NCBI GenBank assembly: GCA_002373815.1
Contig: DFKH01000088.1
Location: 1 to 12,123 of the forward strand
DNA from: Alphaproteobacteria bacterium UBA3650
Lineage (GTDB): Bacteria > Pseudomonadota > Alphaproteobacteria > CAAHEQ01 > UBA3637
Length of the DNA stretch: 12,123 nucleotides
Direction: 5' to 3'
The translations under genes and the position numbers were made by a program. Of the stretch, positions 5,993 to 12,123 are shown piece by piece (the first letter of the stretch is position 1; every line of letters starts with the position of its first letter). The notes beneath the pieces were generated by a model, which was given only the letters and a program-made list of their open reading frames with translations, searched no databases and was not told where the DNA came from.

Positions 5993-6910
5993 TTACACCT
6001 TAAAAAAGCTTTCTAAAACAGCGGCAATTTTGGAGAGAACCAAACAATAAAGAAAGTTTAATTTAGAGGAAGATACTTCATCACAAAATAGCTTTTCCAA
6101 TGATAGAGCATTAACAACCATACTATGATTTTTCAAATAGATTTTCATTCCCATTCGAGCAATTCTATTTTTTATCTTACATATCGCAAACGGGGGCAAA
6201 ACAGAATATTTCTTAAGAATATCTCCAATAAGGCTAGCCGCCATAAATTGCTGGGCAACATGATCAATGGATTGATTATTTCGACAAGCACTTAATTCAT
6301 GTTGTCTATAAAAATATACAACGTCTGAAGTTGTCGCAATGCATCGACAAAAACAACAATAATGATAAATGAAAGCCCTATCTTCAGAATAACGAAGATT
6401 CTCTGGGAATCGTATATTTCTTTCCGTTATCACAGACGTTCTAAACGCATAGCACCATACTGTAAAAGCAGGGATATTAGTCAGCTTAAGCTTTTTCTTT
6501 TCCTTTTTTAAATTCACCAAGCGTTCTTTTCTTCCGTCTTGCCACATTTTTTCGGCATCTGCCAGAACAATATCTGCATCACTATGTTTTATGAGTGAAT
6601 ATAAAATGGCTAAAGCATTTTCATCAAGCCAATCATCACTATCTACAAAAGTTATATACTTTCCATGAGCCTGTTCTATACCATAGTTACGAGTTGCAGA
6701 AACACCCGCATGTTTCCGCCTAAAAAACTTGAGCCTAGAATCTTTTATTCGATATTCTTCGCAAATAGAGCACTCAACATCAGAAGCCCCGTCGGAAACA
6801 ACAATAAACTCACATTCTTGCATTGTTTGGGTGACCAACGAGTCAAAACATGCTCGTAGATACTCTAGTGGGACATTATAAACGGGAATGATGACGGAAA
6901 TTTCAATCAT
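5993..6910 (-). CDS. GT2-family glycosyltransferase
   Basis: The 305-residue protein has the GT-A fold signatures of family GT2: SVIIPVYNV (5-13), FIVVSDGASD (35-44), AGVSATRNYGIEQAHGKYI (68-86) and the catalytic metal-binding FVDSDDW (88-94). The C-terminal half is variable, as expected for acceptor recognition, and contains several cysteines (C-YHYCCFCRC near 188-196). It is a cytoplasmic or membrane-associated enzyme that adds one sugar to the glycan. The start is ATG at 6910, three bases after the previous stop, with AAAGGAA about ten bases upstream inside the end of the previous gene. It is a paralogue of the next gene upstream, with weak similarity outside the catalytic domain. The sugar cannot be predicted. 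Confidence 0.88.
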   Translation of the reverse strand: MIEISVIIPVYNVPLEYLRACFDSLVTQTMQECEFIVVSDGASDVECSICEEYRIKDSRLKFFRRKHAGVSATRNYGIEQAHGKYITFVDSDDWLDENALAILYSLIKHSDADIVLADAEKMWQDGRKERLVNLKKEKKKLKLTNIPAFTVWCYAFRTSVITERNIRFPENLRYSEDRAFIYHYCCFCRCIATTSDVVYFYRQHELSACRNNQSIDHVAQQFMAASLIGDILKKYSVLPPFAICKIKNRIARMGMKIYLKNHSMVVNALSLEKLFCDEVSSSKLNFLYCLVLSKIAAVLESFFKV

Positions 6911-6913
6911 AAA

Positions 6914-7879
6914 TCAGAATTCCTTTCTAATGTGGAAAGGGAATTTTCTGCAGAGAATGTATAGAAAAGGAAATCTGGAAAAAATTTTTAAAAAGAATTT
7001 ATGAAATAAAGGCGTTTGAGAAAAGCATTTTTCCTTAGTGTATTTTTGAAAATCAGAAAGGTGTTTATTTGCTTTGTTTGGATTTCTTTTTAATTCAAAC
7101 CAATAAGCACATAACAGTTGCCAACAGAGGGGCTTGATTAATAATGGTAGTAAGTCTTTTTCATCTTTATCCTTGAAAAAGAGATAGCGTTGCTCAAAAA
7201 CTTCAAGAACATCCCATGGATGCCTTGTTGAGACGATGCTGCCAACTCGTTGATAGTAGTAATAAAGGATTTGAGATGTATAGAGAATTTTTTTTGAGTT
7301 GTAAAATAGTATGTAGGTGGTAAACTCATCTTCATGAAATTTTCCTACTGGAAAACGAATGGATTTAAACAAATTCCTTTTGTATATCTTTCCGCACGAA
7401 ATTACGAATGCAATATGTGTTTTTCTAAAAAGATGAAATAGTGCATCTCTAGTGGAGTATGCTTTGACAATGACATTTTCTTGCTTCGCGCTGATTTTTC
7501 CATCAGTTTTCAAATTTTCTCCAATGGCAATATCTGCGTTTTCTTCAATTATCAAGCTAAATAGCTTTTCAACATATTTTTCATCCACCCAATCATCGCT
7601 GTCTACAAATGATATATACTCTCCTTTGCATACATCAAGTCCGGCATTTCTTGCATCAGAAAGACCTCCGTTTTTTTTGTGAATGACTATAATCCGTTTG
7701 TCTTTTGCAGCATAGTCGTCGCATATTTGAGGACTGTTGTCAAGAGAGCCATCGTCAACGAGAATGATCTCCAAATTAGTATAAGATTGGTTGACGATGC
7801 TGTCCAAGCAGCGCCGTAAATACGGTTCAACATTGTAAACCGGTACAATTACTGAAACAAGAGGCGAAGAACTTGTCAT
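6914..7879 (-). CDS. GT2-family glycosyltransferase
   Basis: The 321-residue protein is a textbook GT2 enzyme: VSVIVPVYNVEPYLRRCLDS (8-27), IILVDDGSLDNS (38-49), NGGLSDARNAGLD (70-82) and FVDSDDWVDE (91-100), where the DSDD supplies the metal-binding residues. The C-terminal part is basic and aromatic (FLKIFSRFPFLYILC near the end) and may touch the inner membrane. It would extend the polysaccharide repeat unit. The start is ATG at 7879, six bases after the upstream stop, with no clear ribosome binding site, so expression may depend on coupling. Of the two GT2 genes this one is closer to the common capsule-locus consensus. Confidence 0.9.
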   Translation of the reverse strand: MTSSSPLVSVIVPVYNVEPYLRRCLDSIVNQSYTNLEIILVDDGSLDNSPQICDDYAAKDKRIIVIHKKNGGLSDARNAGLDVCKGEYISFVDSDDWVDEKYVEKLFSLIIEENADIAIGENLKTDGKISAKQENVIVKAYSTRDALFHLFRKTHIAFVISCGKIYKRNLFKSIRFPVGKFHEDEFTTYILFYNSKKILYTSQILYYYYQRVGSIVSTRHPWDVLEVFEQRYLFFKDKDEKDLLPLLIKPLCWQLLCAYWFELKRNPNKANKHLSDFQKYTKEKCFSQTPLFHKFFLKIFSRFPFLYILCRKFPFHIRKEF

Positions 7880-7885
7880 AGGCGA

Positions 7886-9058
7886 TTAATTAAAAGTGTT
7901 CAGCAACGTTTCAAGAATATAATTTCCTAATGGTTCTGGGGCCCATTTAGAATTAAACTCTTCTAGAACATCTTGTTTTTTTATTTGGGGAAGATTTATA
8001 ATATCGTTCTTGACTTTTTCCCAATCTATTGAGTCATTTTTCTTATAGCCCATTTCCTCCGTTTCAACGACCTCTTTGCCAAAAGGCTTATACCATTTCA
8101 AAGAAAGTTTATCCGTAAATATGGCCGTACCAACAATAAAGCTTTCAACGAATCTATTGGGAATACTTTTACGATAGCCAGAAATATTAATATTGTATTG
8201 AAATTTCGAAATGTGCTGGCAAAATTTTTCTATCGGAATTACCAAATTGGCCTTCTTTGATGCTTTAGAGTCAGCGTTCCCGTCAGAAATGATTCTAGCA
8301 TCATAATCTGCACCCAATTTATTTAAAATATCTGCAATAATTTTTCTTTTTTCATTCGGATGTTGCATTTCGGTATAATAGCCCATCAAATCAGATTCGC
8401 TATTTACGTCAAGAATAGTAATATTTTTATTAGGCAGAGGTCCTTGAGCATTTCCAAAATAGCACATTGCTTTTTGTGTCTTATGTTCAATTTGAGATTG
8501 CTTATAATTGTCAAACCCCTTTTTCAATTCTTTGTAAGAATTCATTAAAGCTAATCTTCTAAATCCAACCATTAAGGGTTTTATTTTACTAGCGTATTCA
8601 TCAATATCAGATATTACCGTTCTATTTCCATCTGCATAAATTTGATGAGATTCATAAGGGATGCACACGGAATCAGTGAGCATAAAGCCTTCTTTTTTTA
8701 ACTCTTTTGGGCACTGCATTTTAAAATAACAATCAACATTGTTCAAATCATCAACATCGAATAAATATGGTGTATCAGCAATATCTATACAAAAATTTTT
8801 AATTCGCCCATTAACCGAGATAAAACCGCGTAAATTGTAACCTACTTTACTTGTGAATTTTTTCATCCCATAAGTAGCGATTAGACAAGGCTTTTGGCAA
8901 GGAAGAATTCTAGAAAGCGTAAAAGCCAAATCCGTCTGAAATTTTAATTTAATTCTTTTATTTTTTTCAAGAATATACAGAGCCAGAAGGAAATATTGAA
9001 AATAGCTCCACAAATCTGGAACATCCGTAATTACTATTGTTGGAATTTCTTTTTTCAT
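7886..9058 (-). CDS. Unrecognised protein, possible GT-B-like glycosyltransferase
   Basis: I do not recognise a family for this 390-residue protein with confidence. It has no signal peptide or membrane segment. The region near residues 280-330 (a repeated hydrophobic strand, then SIPNRFVESFIVGTAIFTD) resembles the donor-site region of exostosin-like or GT-B transferases, where a Glu follows a conserved Asn/Arg-x-x-Glu segment and a G-T/C turn. The middle portion has a possible nucleotide-binding strand-turn (AMCYFGNAQGPLPNKNITILDV, 197-218). Together with its place between nucleotidyltransferases and two GT2 genes, this suggests a glycan transferase. Its ATG overlaps the upstream stop as ATGA, with GGAAT eight bases before, so it is firmly in the operon. 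It could also be a different glycan-modifying enzyme. Confidence 0.55.
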   Translation of the reverse strand: MKKEIPTIVITDVPDLWSYFQYFLLALYILEKNKRIKLKFQTDLAFTLSRILPCQKPCLIATYGMKKFTSKVGYNLRGFISVNGRIKNFCIDIADTPYLFDVDDLNNVDCYFKMQCPKELKKEGFMLTDSVCIPYESHQIYADGNRTVISDIDEYASKIKPLMVGFRRLALMNSYKELKKGFDNYKQSQIEHKTQKAMCYFGNAQGPLPNKNITILDVNSESDLMGYYTEMQHPNEKRKIIADILNKLGADYDARIISDGNADSKASKKANLVIPIEKFCQHISKFQYNINISGYRKSIPNRFVESFIVGTAIFTDKLSLKWYKPFGKEVVETEEMGYKKNDSIDWEKVKNDIINLPQIKKQDVLEEFNSKWAPEPLGNYILETLLNTFN

Positions 9059-9735
9059 CTATTATTCCATATCGTTTCAAAGTCAATATAGTTTTCCACC
9101 TCAATGGGGCGGAACGAACGTCCTTCTAACAGCATCGAGTAAACTATGTGCGATAAATACAACCCTTTGGGAGATTTAAATTTTTCGTACGCATTGCAAA
9201 ACGCTTCGCAATCATCAAAGCAATATCCTCCCGCCGAGAAGAAATTTCCGACAATCCGTTTTTCAATGATATTTGTTATATAAAAATTGTCGTCTACGCA
9301 AACATAGCTTTTATGTTGCGGATTTACCCATGTAAGTTTTTCTAACGGATAGATGGCAACTGCGTTTTGAGGAATAATATCACAGCTGAACGAACAATCC
9401 GCATCTTTTATGAAAAAAGATCCCGAAATGTTTTCCGCTTTGATAGTTCTGTATATGGTTTCTGGTTGCGATTGCGTTGGTTTATCTAGTTCTACAAGTT
9501 TTGCATTTTTCATACCAAGCTTTTTAAATTCGCTCTCAAATTTTTTTTTCAAATTCCATTTAGTCGAATAATTCTTTAGAGTTGTAAAATAGATTGCAGA
9601 AATATTTTCCCTAAACTTTAGGGAAAGAATGGATTCGACGCAAAACAAAGACTTCTTATTCTTCCGAAAAAGCAAAGGCGCTTTTGAGCAAGAACAATCA
9701 AATTTCGCAGCAATAGGAACTATCAGGCTAAACAT
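9055..9735 (-). CDS. Degenerate nucleotidyltransferase-like (GT-A fold) protein
   Basis: The 226-residue protein (from MFSLIVPIAA) follows the order of the intact nucleotidyltransferase at 11140-11880. LIVPIAAKFD corresponds to IVMPMAGEGSRF, KAPLLF to PKPLIE, SLFCVESILSL to KLFERALNS, PETIYRTI to AAETCYLA, IKDADCSFS to LLDCDLEF and FSAGGYCF to LCGAYYFSR. The end also matches in spirit (ENYIDFETIW against EEYHSFGTPEEI). The glycine-rich nucleotide-binding loop G-x-G-x-R is absent, so catalysis in the usual way is doubtful. It could be a regulatory or scaffolding partner, or use another donor. An alternative ATG at 9747 would add four residues. I prefer 9735 because GGGGG lies just before it and it overlaps the kinase stop by eight bases. 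Confidence 0.6.
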   Translation of the reverse strand: MFSLIVPIAAKFDCSCSKAPLLFRKNKKSLFCVESILSLKFRENISAIYFTTLKNYSTKWNLKKKFESEFKKLGMKNAKLVELDKPTQSQPETIYRTIKAENISGSFFIKDADCSFSCDIIPQNAVAIYPLEKLTWVNPQHKSYVCVDDNFYITNIIEKRIVGNFFSAGGYCFDDCEAFCNAYEKFKSPKGLYLSHIVYSMLLEGRSFRPIEVENYIDFETIWNNR

Positions 9736-10585
9736 AGTCACCCCCATTCAACAACAACTCTATATTCTTTCGCAAAAAAACGTCAACGCGTTTGCTCCGA
9801 GCATACGGAAGAATCCTACAAAAATTGATAATCTGAAAAATTCGGTAATACTGAACATACCATTTGTATTGTCTAAAATGATTATCAACAAGACAGTCAA
9901 TTTTTTTTAATATTAAACTCAGCCGAATTTTGTCAAACGATTGACGGCACATCAGTTGGGACCATCCAAAGCAAGTATCTTGCCTTATTTTGACAATATC
10001 CATCAAGGGAGATTCGATATAAGAATCTAAAAAATCAATTAAATAACAATCAGATCCATTAAATAGAATATTTGAAAGAGTTAAATCTCCATGACACAAA
10101 CCCACCGGAATATCTATGCTGGTAAGAGAACGACACTCGTTCGCGACGCGGTTTAATAGCTCCTGAGATGTCTTATCTGTTGTAGAAATATTTTGACCAA
10201 TAGAGTCTATTTTGTAGATTAATGTTTTAGGGCATATTTTTTTACGAGGCGAATGAGAAATCTCGTAATCTAAAAATTGAATTATCGTTTTAGCAAAATG
10301 TTGAATTTGCTCAAAGCCTGCTGTTTCAAAAAAATTTATGAAATTTTTTGAGTACACGTACTCCATTTTGCCTATAACGGAATTACTCTTTTTGCAAATT
10401 TCATATATGGCAGGAATCTTTATATGGTTGTTTGAAGGCGCATCGAATTGAGATTGTTTTTCAAATTGTTTAATCAATCGAGGAATATAGGCTGTGTTTG
10501 ACGAGCCCTTTTGAAGGATGAGATTTGTTCCTTTCTGAACAATCTCAATAGAACAACCCGAATTTCCTTTTATCAAGATTTTCAT
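9728..10585 (-). CDS. Aminoglycoside-phosphotransferase-fold small-molecule kinase
   Basis: The 285-residue protein shows the kinase core of the APH/choline-kinase superfamily. LILQKG (22-27) carries the candidate ATP-binding Lys26. MEYV (74-77) looks like the hinge. LCHGDLTLSNILF (163-175) is the catalytic HGDxxxxN loop with Asp167 and Asn172. YLIDFLDSYIESPLMDIVKIRQD (181-203) carries the metal-binding Asp184. It should phosphorylate a sugar, choline-like alcohol or other small molecule with ATP in the cytoplasm. Its setting between a HAD phosphatase and two nucleotidyltransferase-like genes points to making an activated precursor for the surface glycan rather than antibiotic resistance. It begins one base after the phosphatase stop (TAATATG) with only a weak ribosome binding site. 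The substrate is unknown. Sugar (AmgK-like) and choline (LicA-like) are the main options. Confidence 0.8.
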   Translation of the reverse strand: MKILIKGNSGCSIEIVQKGTNLILQKGSSNTAYIPRLIKQFEKQSQFDAPSNNHIKIPAIYEICKKSNSVIGKMEYVYSKNFINFFETAGFEQIQHFAKTIIQFLDYEISHSPRKKICPKTLIYKIDSIGQNISTTDKTSQELLNRVANECRSLTSIDIPVGLCHGDLTLSNILFNGSDCYLIDFLDSYIESPLMDIVKIRQDTCFGWSQLMCRQSFDKIRLSLILKKIDCLVDNHFRQYKWYVQYYRIFQIINFCRILPYARSKRVDVFLRKNIELLLNGGDYV

Positions 10586-10586
10586 A

Positions 10587-11156
10587 TTAGAAAAAATGTA
10601 TCCCTACGCACCTTATATTTGCCAACTTAGCAGATTCATTTCCGATAGATGTGTCTTCAAACGTTATAGCGTTTTCTGGTTCAACATTAGCTTTTTCTAG
10701 GACTTTCAAGTAAACATCTGGTGCCGGTTTCCCGTTTTTCACATCTTCTCCGCTTATAATAATATCAAAAAAAGCATTTAGGTGAAAAAAATCAAGAACA
10801 TTTAATAGGTTTTGACGGCTCGCTGTTGATGCAAGGGCTATCTTAATGTTCTGCGTTTTGAAAAATTTTAAAATGGCAAGTAGCGGTTCATTCAAAACGA
10901 TTTGATTCAAATTTTCTTTATAAAAAAGCGCCTTTTTTTGCTTTATAAGATTTCTTATTTTTTCTTCTTTTATTCCAAACGCATCCATCAACCCGTCAAA
11001 CCGAACCCCAAAGTTTTTCTCATATAAGTCTTCTGAAAACGGAATACCAATAATATCAAATGCCATTTTGTACGATTTAAGGTTGGCGTTGAATGTATTT
11101 ACCAACGTCCCATCAAAGTCCGTAATGACCAGTTTGATATCATTTGATGCAGGCAT
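10587..11156 (-). CDS. HAD-superfamily phosphatase (beta-phosphoglucomutase-like subgroup)
   Basis: From ATG 11156 the 189-residue protein has all four HAD motifs: DFDGTL (13-18) with nucleophile Asp13 and acid/base Asp15, ASTAS (109-113), the Lys of GKPAPD (142-147) and TFEDTSIG (165-172) with Glu167 and Asp168. A helical cap lies between motifs I and II. It is slightly short at the C terminus, ending soon after the last core strand. It would dephosphorylate a sugar phosphate or a related compound in the same precursor pathway as the neighbouring kinase and nucleotidyltransferase. A TTG start at 11186 would add ten residues that overlap the upstream gene further. I prefer the ATG, which overlaps that gene by 17 bases. 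Isomerase activity of the phosphoglucomutase type is a less likely alternative. Confidence 0.85.
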   Translation of the reverse strand: MPASNDIKLVITDFDGTLVNTFNANLKSYKMAFDIIGIPFSEDLYEKNFGVRFDGLMDAFGIKEEKIRNLIKQKKALFYKENLNQIVLNEPLLAILKFFKTQNIKIALASTASRQNLLNVLDFFHLNAFFDIIISGEDVKNGKPAPDVYLKVLEKANVEPENAITFEDTSIGNESAKLANIRCVGIHFF

Positions 11157-11880
11157 AATATTCTTTGATTTCTTCTGGAGTTCCAAATGAATGATATTCT
11201 TCTGTATGAAATAACTTTATTTTTTTATTCAACTTCAGCATCTCGTTATAAAGCAACGAAATATAAAGTTCTTTGTTTTGATATTCTGATGCGTTGAGCA
11301 AGATGTTTGCAGCCTGTAAAAAAACTGCATTTCTAGAGAAATAATATGCGCCACACAGGGCGTTTTCTGAAATGACTTGCTTTTCGGCAGTCTCAGTGAC
11401 AAAACTATTTACGTCTACTTTTGCGTAACTGTATCTTGGTGAATTTGCCTTAAATGATACGAGTGCTCCATCTAAAGCTGAACCGTCTGTTATTGTAGAG
11501 TCCTTTATTGCTTGAAAAAAACAAGAACTCTTGAACTCTAGGTCGCAATCCAAAAGTAGTAACGCATCATTTTGCGGAAAATCTTTTGCTGCTAAATAGC
11601 AAGTTTCTGCCGCTCCTCGAGTCGTTTTTTCTATAAAGAGAATTTTGGAGTCTGGAAATATTTCATTTAAAAATGCATCTAGATGATATTTATCAGCGTG
11701 TTCTTTTCGTATTATAAAACTATGTTTAACAGCTATTTGATCTATCTGAATACTATTTAAAGCTCGTTCAAATAATTTTAATCCTTCGACCTCTATTAGA
11801 GGCTTAGGCGTTGTCCAACCCTGTTTTATAAAGCGCGAGCCTTCCCCCGCCATTGGCATTACGATTTGAAGTGTTTTCAT
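11140..11880 (-). CDS. Sugar/alditol-phosphate nucleotidyltransferase (NTP-transferase fold)
   Basis: The 246-residue protein begins TLQIVMPMAGEGSRF, with the nucleotide-binding G-x-G-x-R loop (12-16). This is followed by PKPLIEVEG (25-33), TRGAAETCYLA (87-97) and LLLDCDLEF (108-116), where the Asp pair binds metal. Near the end FHTEEYHSFGTPEEIKEY is typical of small capsule-locus nucleotidyltransferases. It would couple a phosphorylated sugar or alcohol to a nucleotide, giving the activated donor. The neighbours downstream are a HAD phosphatase and an APH-fold kinase, a logical three-step set. The start overlaps the upstream GT32 stop as TAATG, with GGGAAG ahead. Neither base nor substrate can be predicted. 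Confidence 0.85.
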   Translation of the reverse strand: MKTLQIVMPMAGEGSRFIKQGWTTPKPLIEVEGLKLFERALNSIQIDQIAVKHSFIIRKEHADKYHLDAFLNEIFPDSKILFIEKTTRGAAETCYLAAKDFPQNDALLLLDCDLEFKSSCFFQAIKDSTITDGSALDGALVSFKANSPRYSYAKVDVNSFVTETAEKQVISENALCGAYYFSRNAVFLQAANILLNASEYQNKELYISLLYNEMLKLNKKIKLFHTEEYHSFGTPEEIKEYYACIK

Positions 11881-12123
11881 TATCTATTCTTCCCGAAAAG
11901 TTTCCCTCGGATATCCGTATCAGGTAAATGTAGGAATTTCCAAATTTTTGCATAAAAAGGAAGATTATCATAGGGATTTATCCATGATGCGGCGTAATGG
12001 TGTATTGTATATGTATTTTCGGTTATTCTTTCTTCTCCTGTATAATAATTCAGTGGACAAAAATATTCAGGAGGATAAAAATATATGTCATCAAATTGTG
12101 TGATGAGAGTTGTCGATACAAAT
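11880..12123 (-). CDS. GT32-family glycosyltransferase, C-terminal part (5' end outside window)
   Basis: The minus strand is open from the window edge to TAA at 11880-11882, giving 80 residues. DDIYFYPPEYFCPL and TIHHYAASWINP match FYVYPSDYFCPK and TIHHYAASWIGP in the GT32 enzyme at 5271-5990, so this is a second member of that family. The catalytic DXD region would lie outside the window. The stop overlaps the nucleotidyltransferase ATG by one base, which places it in the same operon. It ends LFGKNR after a family-like tail. Confidence 0.8.
   Translation of the reverse strand, partial: FVSTTLITQFDDIYFYPPEYFCPLNYYTGEERITENTYTIHHYAASWINPYDNLPFYAKIWKFLHLPDTDIRGKLFGKNR

Noticed and set aside
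5993..9058. A CRISPR array or tRNA in the A/T-rich operon
   Set aside because: I saw no regularly spaced repeats and no cloverleaf-like sequence. The region is filled by coding sequence with gaps of at most 6 bases.
11157..11186. TTG start adding ten residues to the HAD phosphatase
   Set aside because: An ATG ten codons later fits the family's usual distance to the DFDGT motif and needs a smaller overlap.

Overview
The window looks like a surface-polysaccharide (O-antigen or capsule type) locus beside a type IV pilin locus in a Gram-negative bacterium. The pilin style, the membrane genes and the mixed base composition remind me of Fibrobacter (Fibrobacterota). That is an inference from gene style, not a proof, because no rRNA or core phylogenetic marker is present.

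Left end (1-1107): the 3' part of a type IV pilin gene runs rightward into a strong terminator. Facing it, tail to tail, is a second pilin-like copy on the minus strand. That copy has no N-terminal helix or signal, starts exactly at a 14-base block shared with the first pilin, and carries an in-frame amber codon where the first pilin has a tryptophan. It keeps its own terminator. It is either a dead pilin or a silent pilin cassette.

Centre-left (1108-5291): a two-gene minus-strand unit encodes a large polytopic membrane protein (glycosyltransferase-C-like) and a five-helix alkaline-phosphatase/sulfatase-fold membrane enzyme of the LTA-synthase/phosphoethanolamine-transferase type. The two are joined by a TAATG junction. 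A GT4 glycosyltransferase diverges from them across a 24-base gap that contains a perfect 14-base A/T palindrome. The GT4 gene and the membrane gene each carry a GTCATT-headed palindromic repeat inserted in frame, so the repeats are translated.

Right side (5271-12123): nine tightly packed minus-strand genes, the last one running off the window, form one apparent operon with gaps of at most 6 bases or small overlaps. In transcription order they are: a GT32 family member (partial), a sugar/alditol-type nucleotidyltransferase, a HAD phosphatase, an aminoglycoside-phosphotransferase-fold kinase, a degenerate nucleotidyltransferase paralogue, an unrecognised possible glycosyltransferase, two GT2 glycosyltransferases and a second GT32 enzyme. 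The nucleotidyltransferase/phosphatase/kinase set could make an activated precursor, in the logic of the MupP-AmgK-MurU or Lic pathways. The glycosyltransferases could then assemble it into a repeat unit. This part looks more A+T-rich by eye than the membrane-gene region, as is common for horizontally exchanged polysaccharide loci. I saw no tRNA, rRNA, CRISPR array or transposase.
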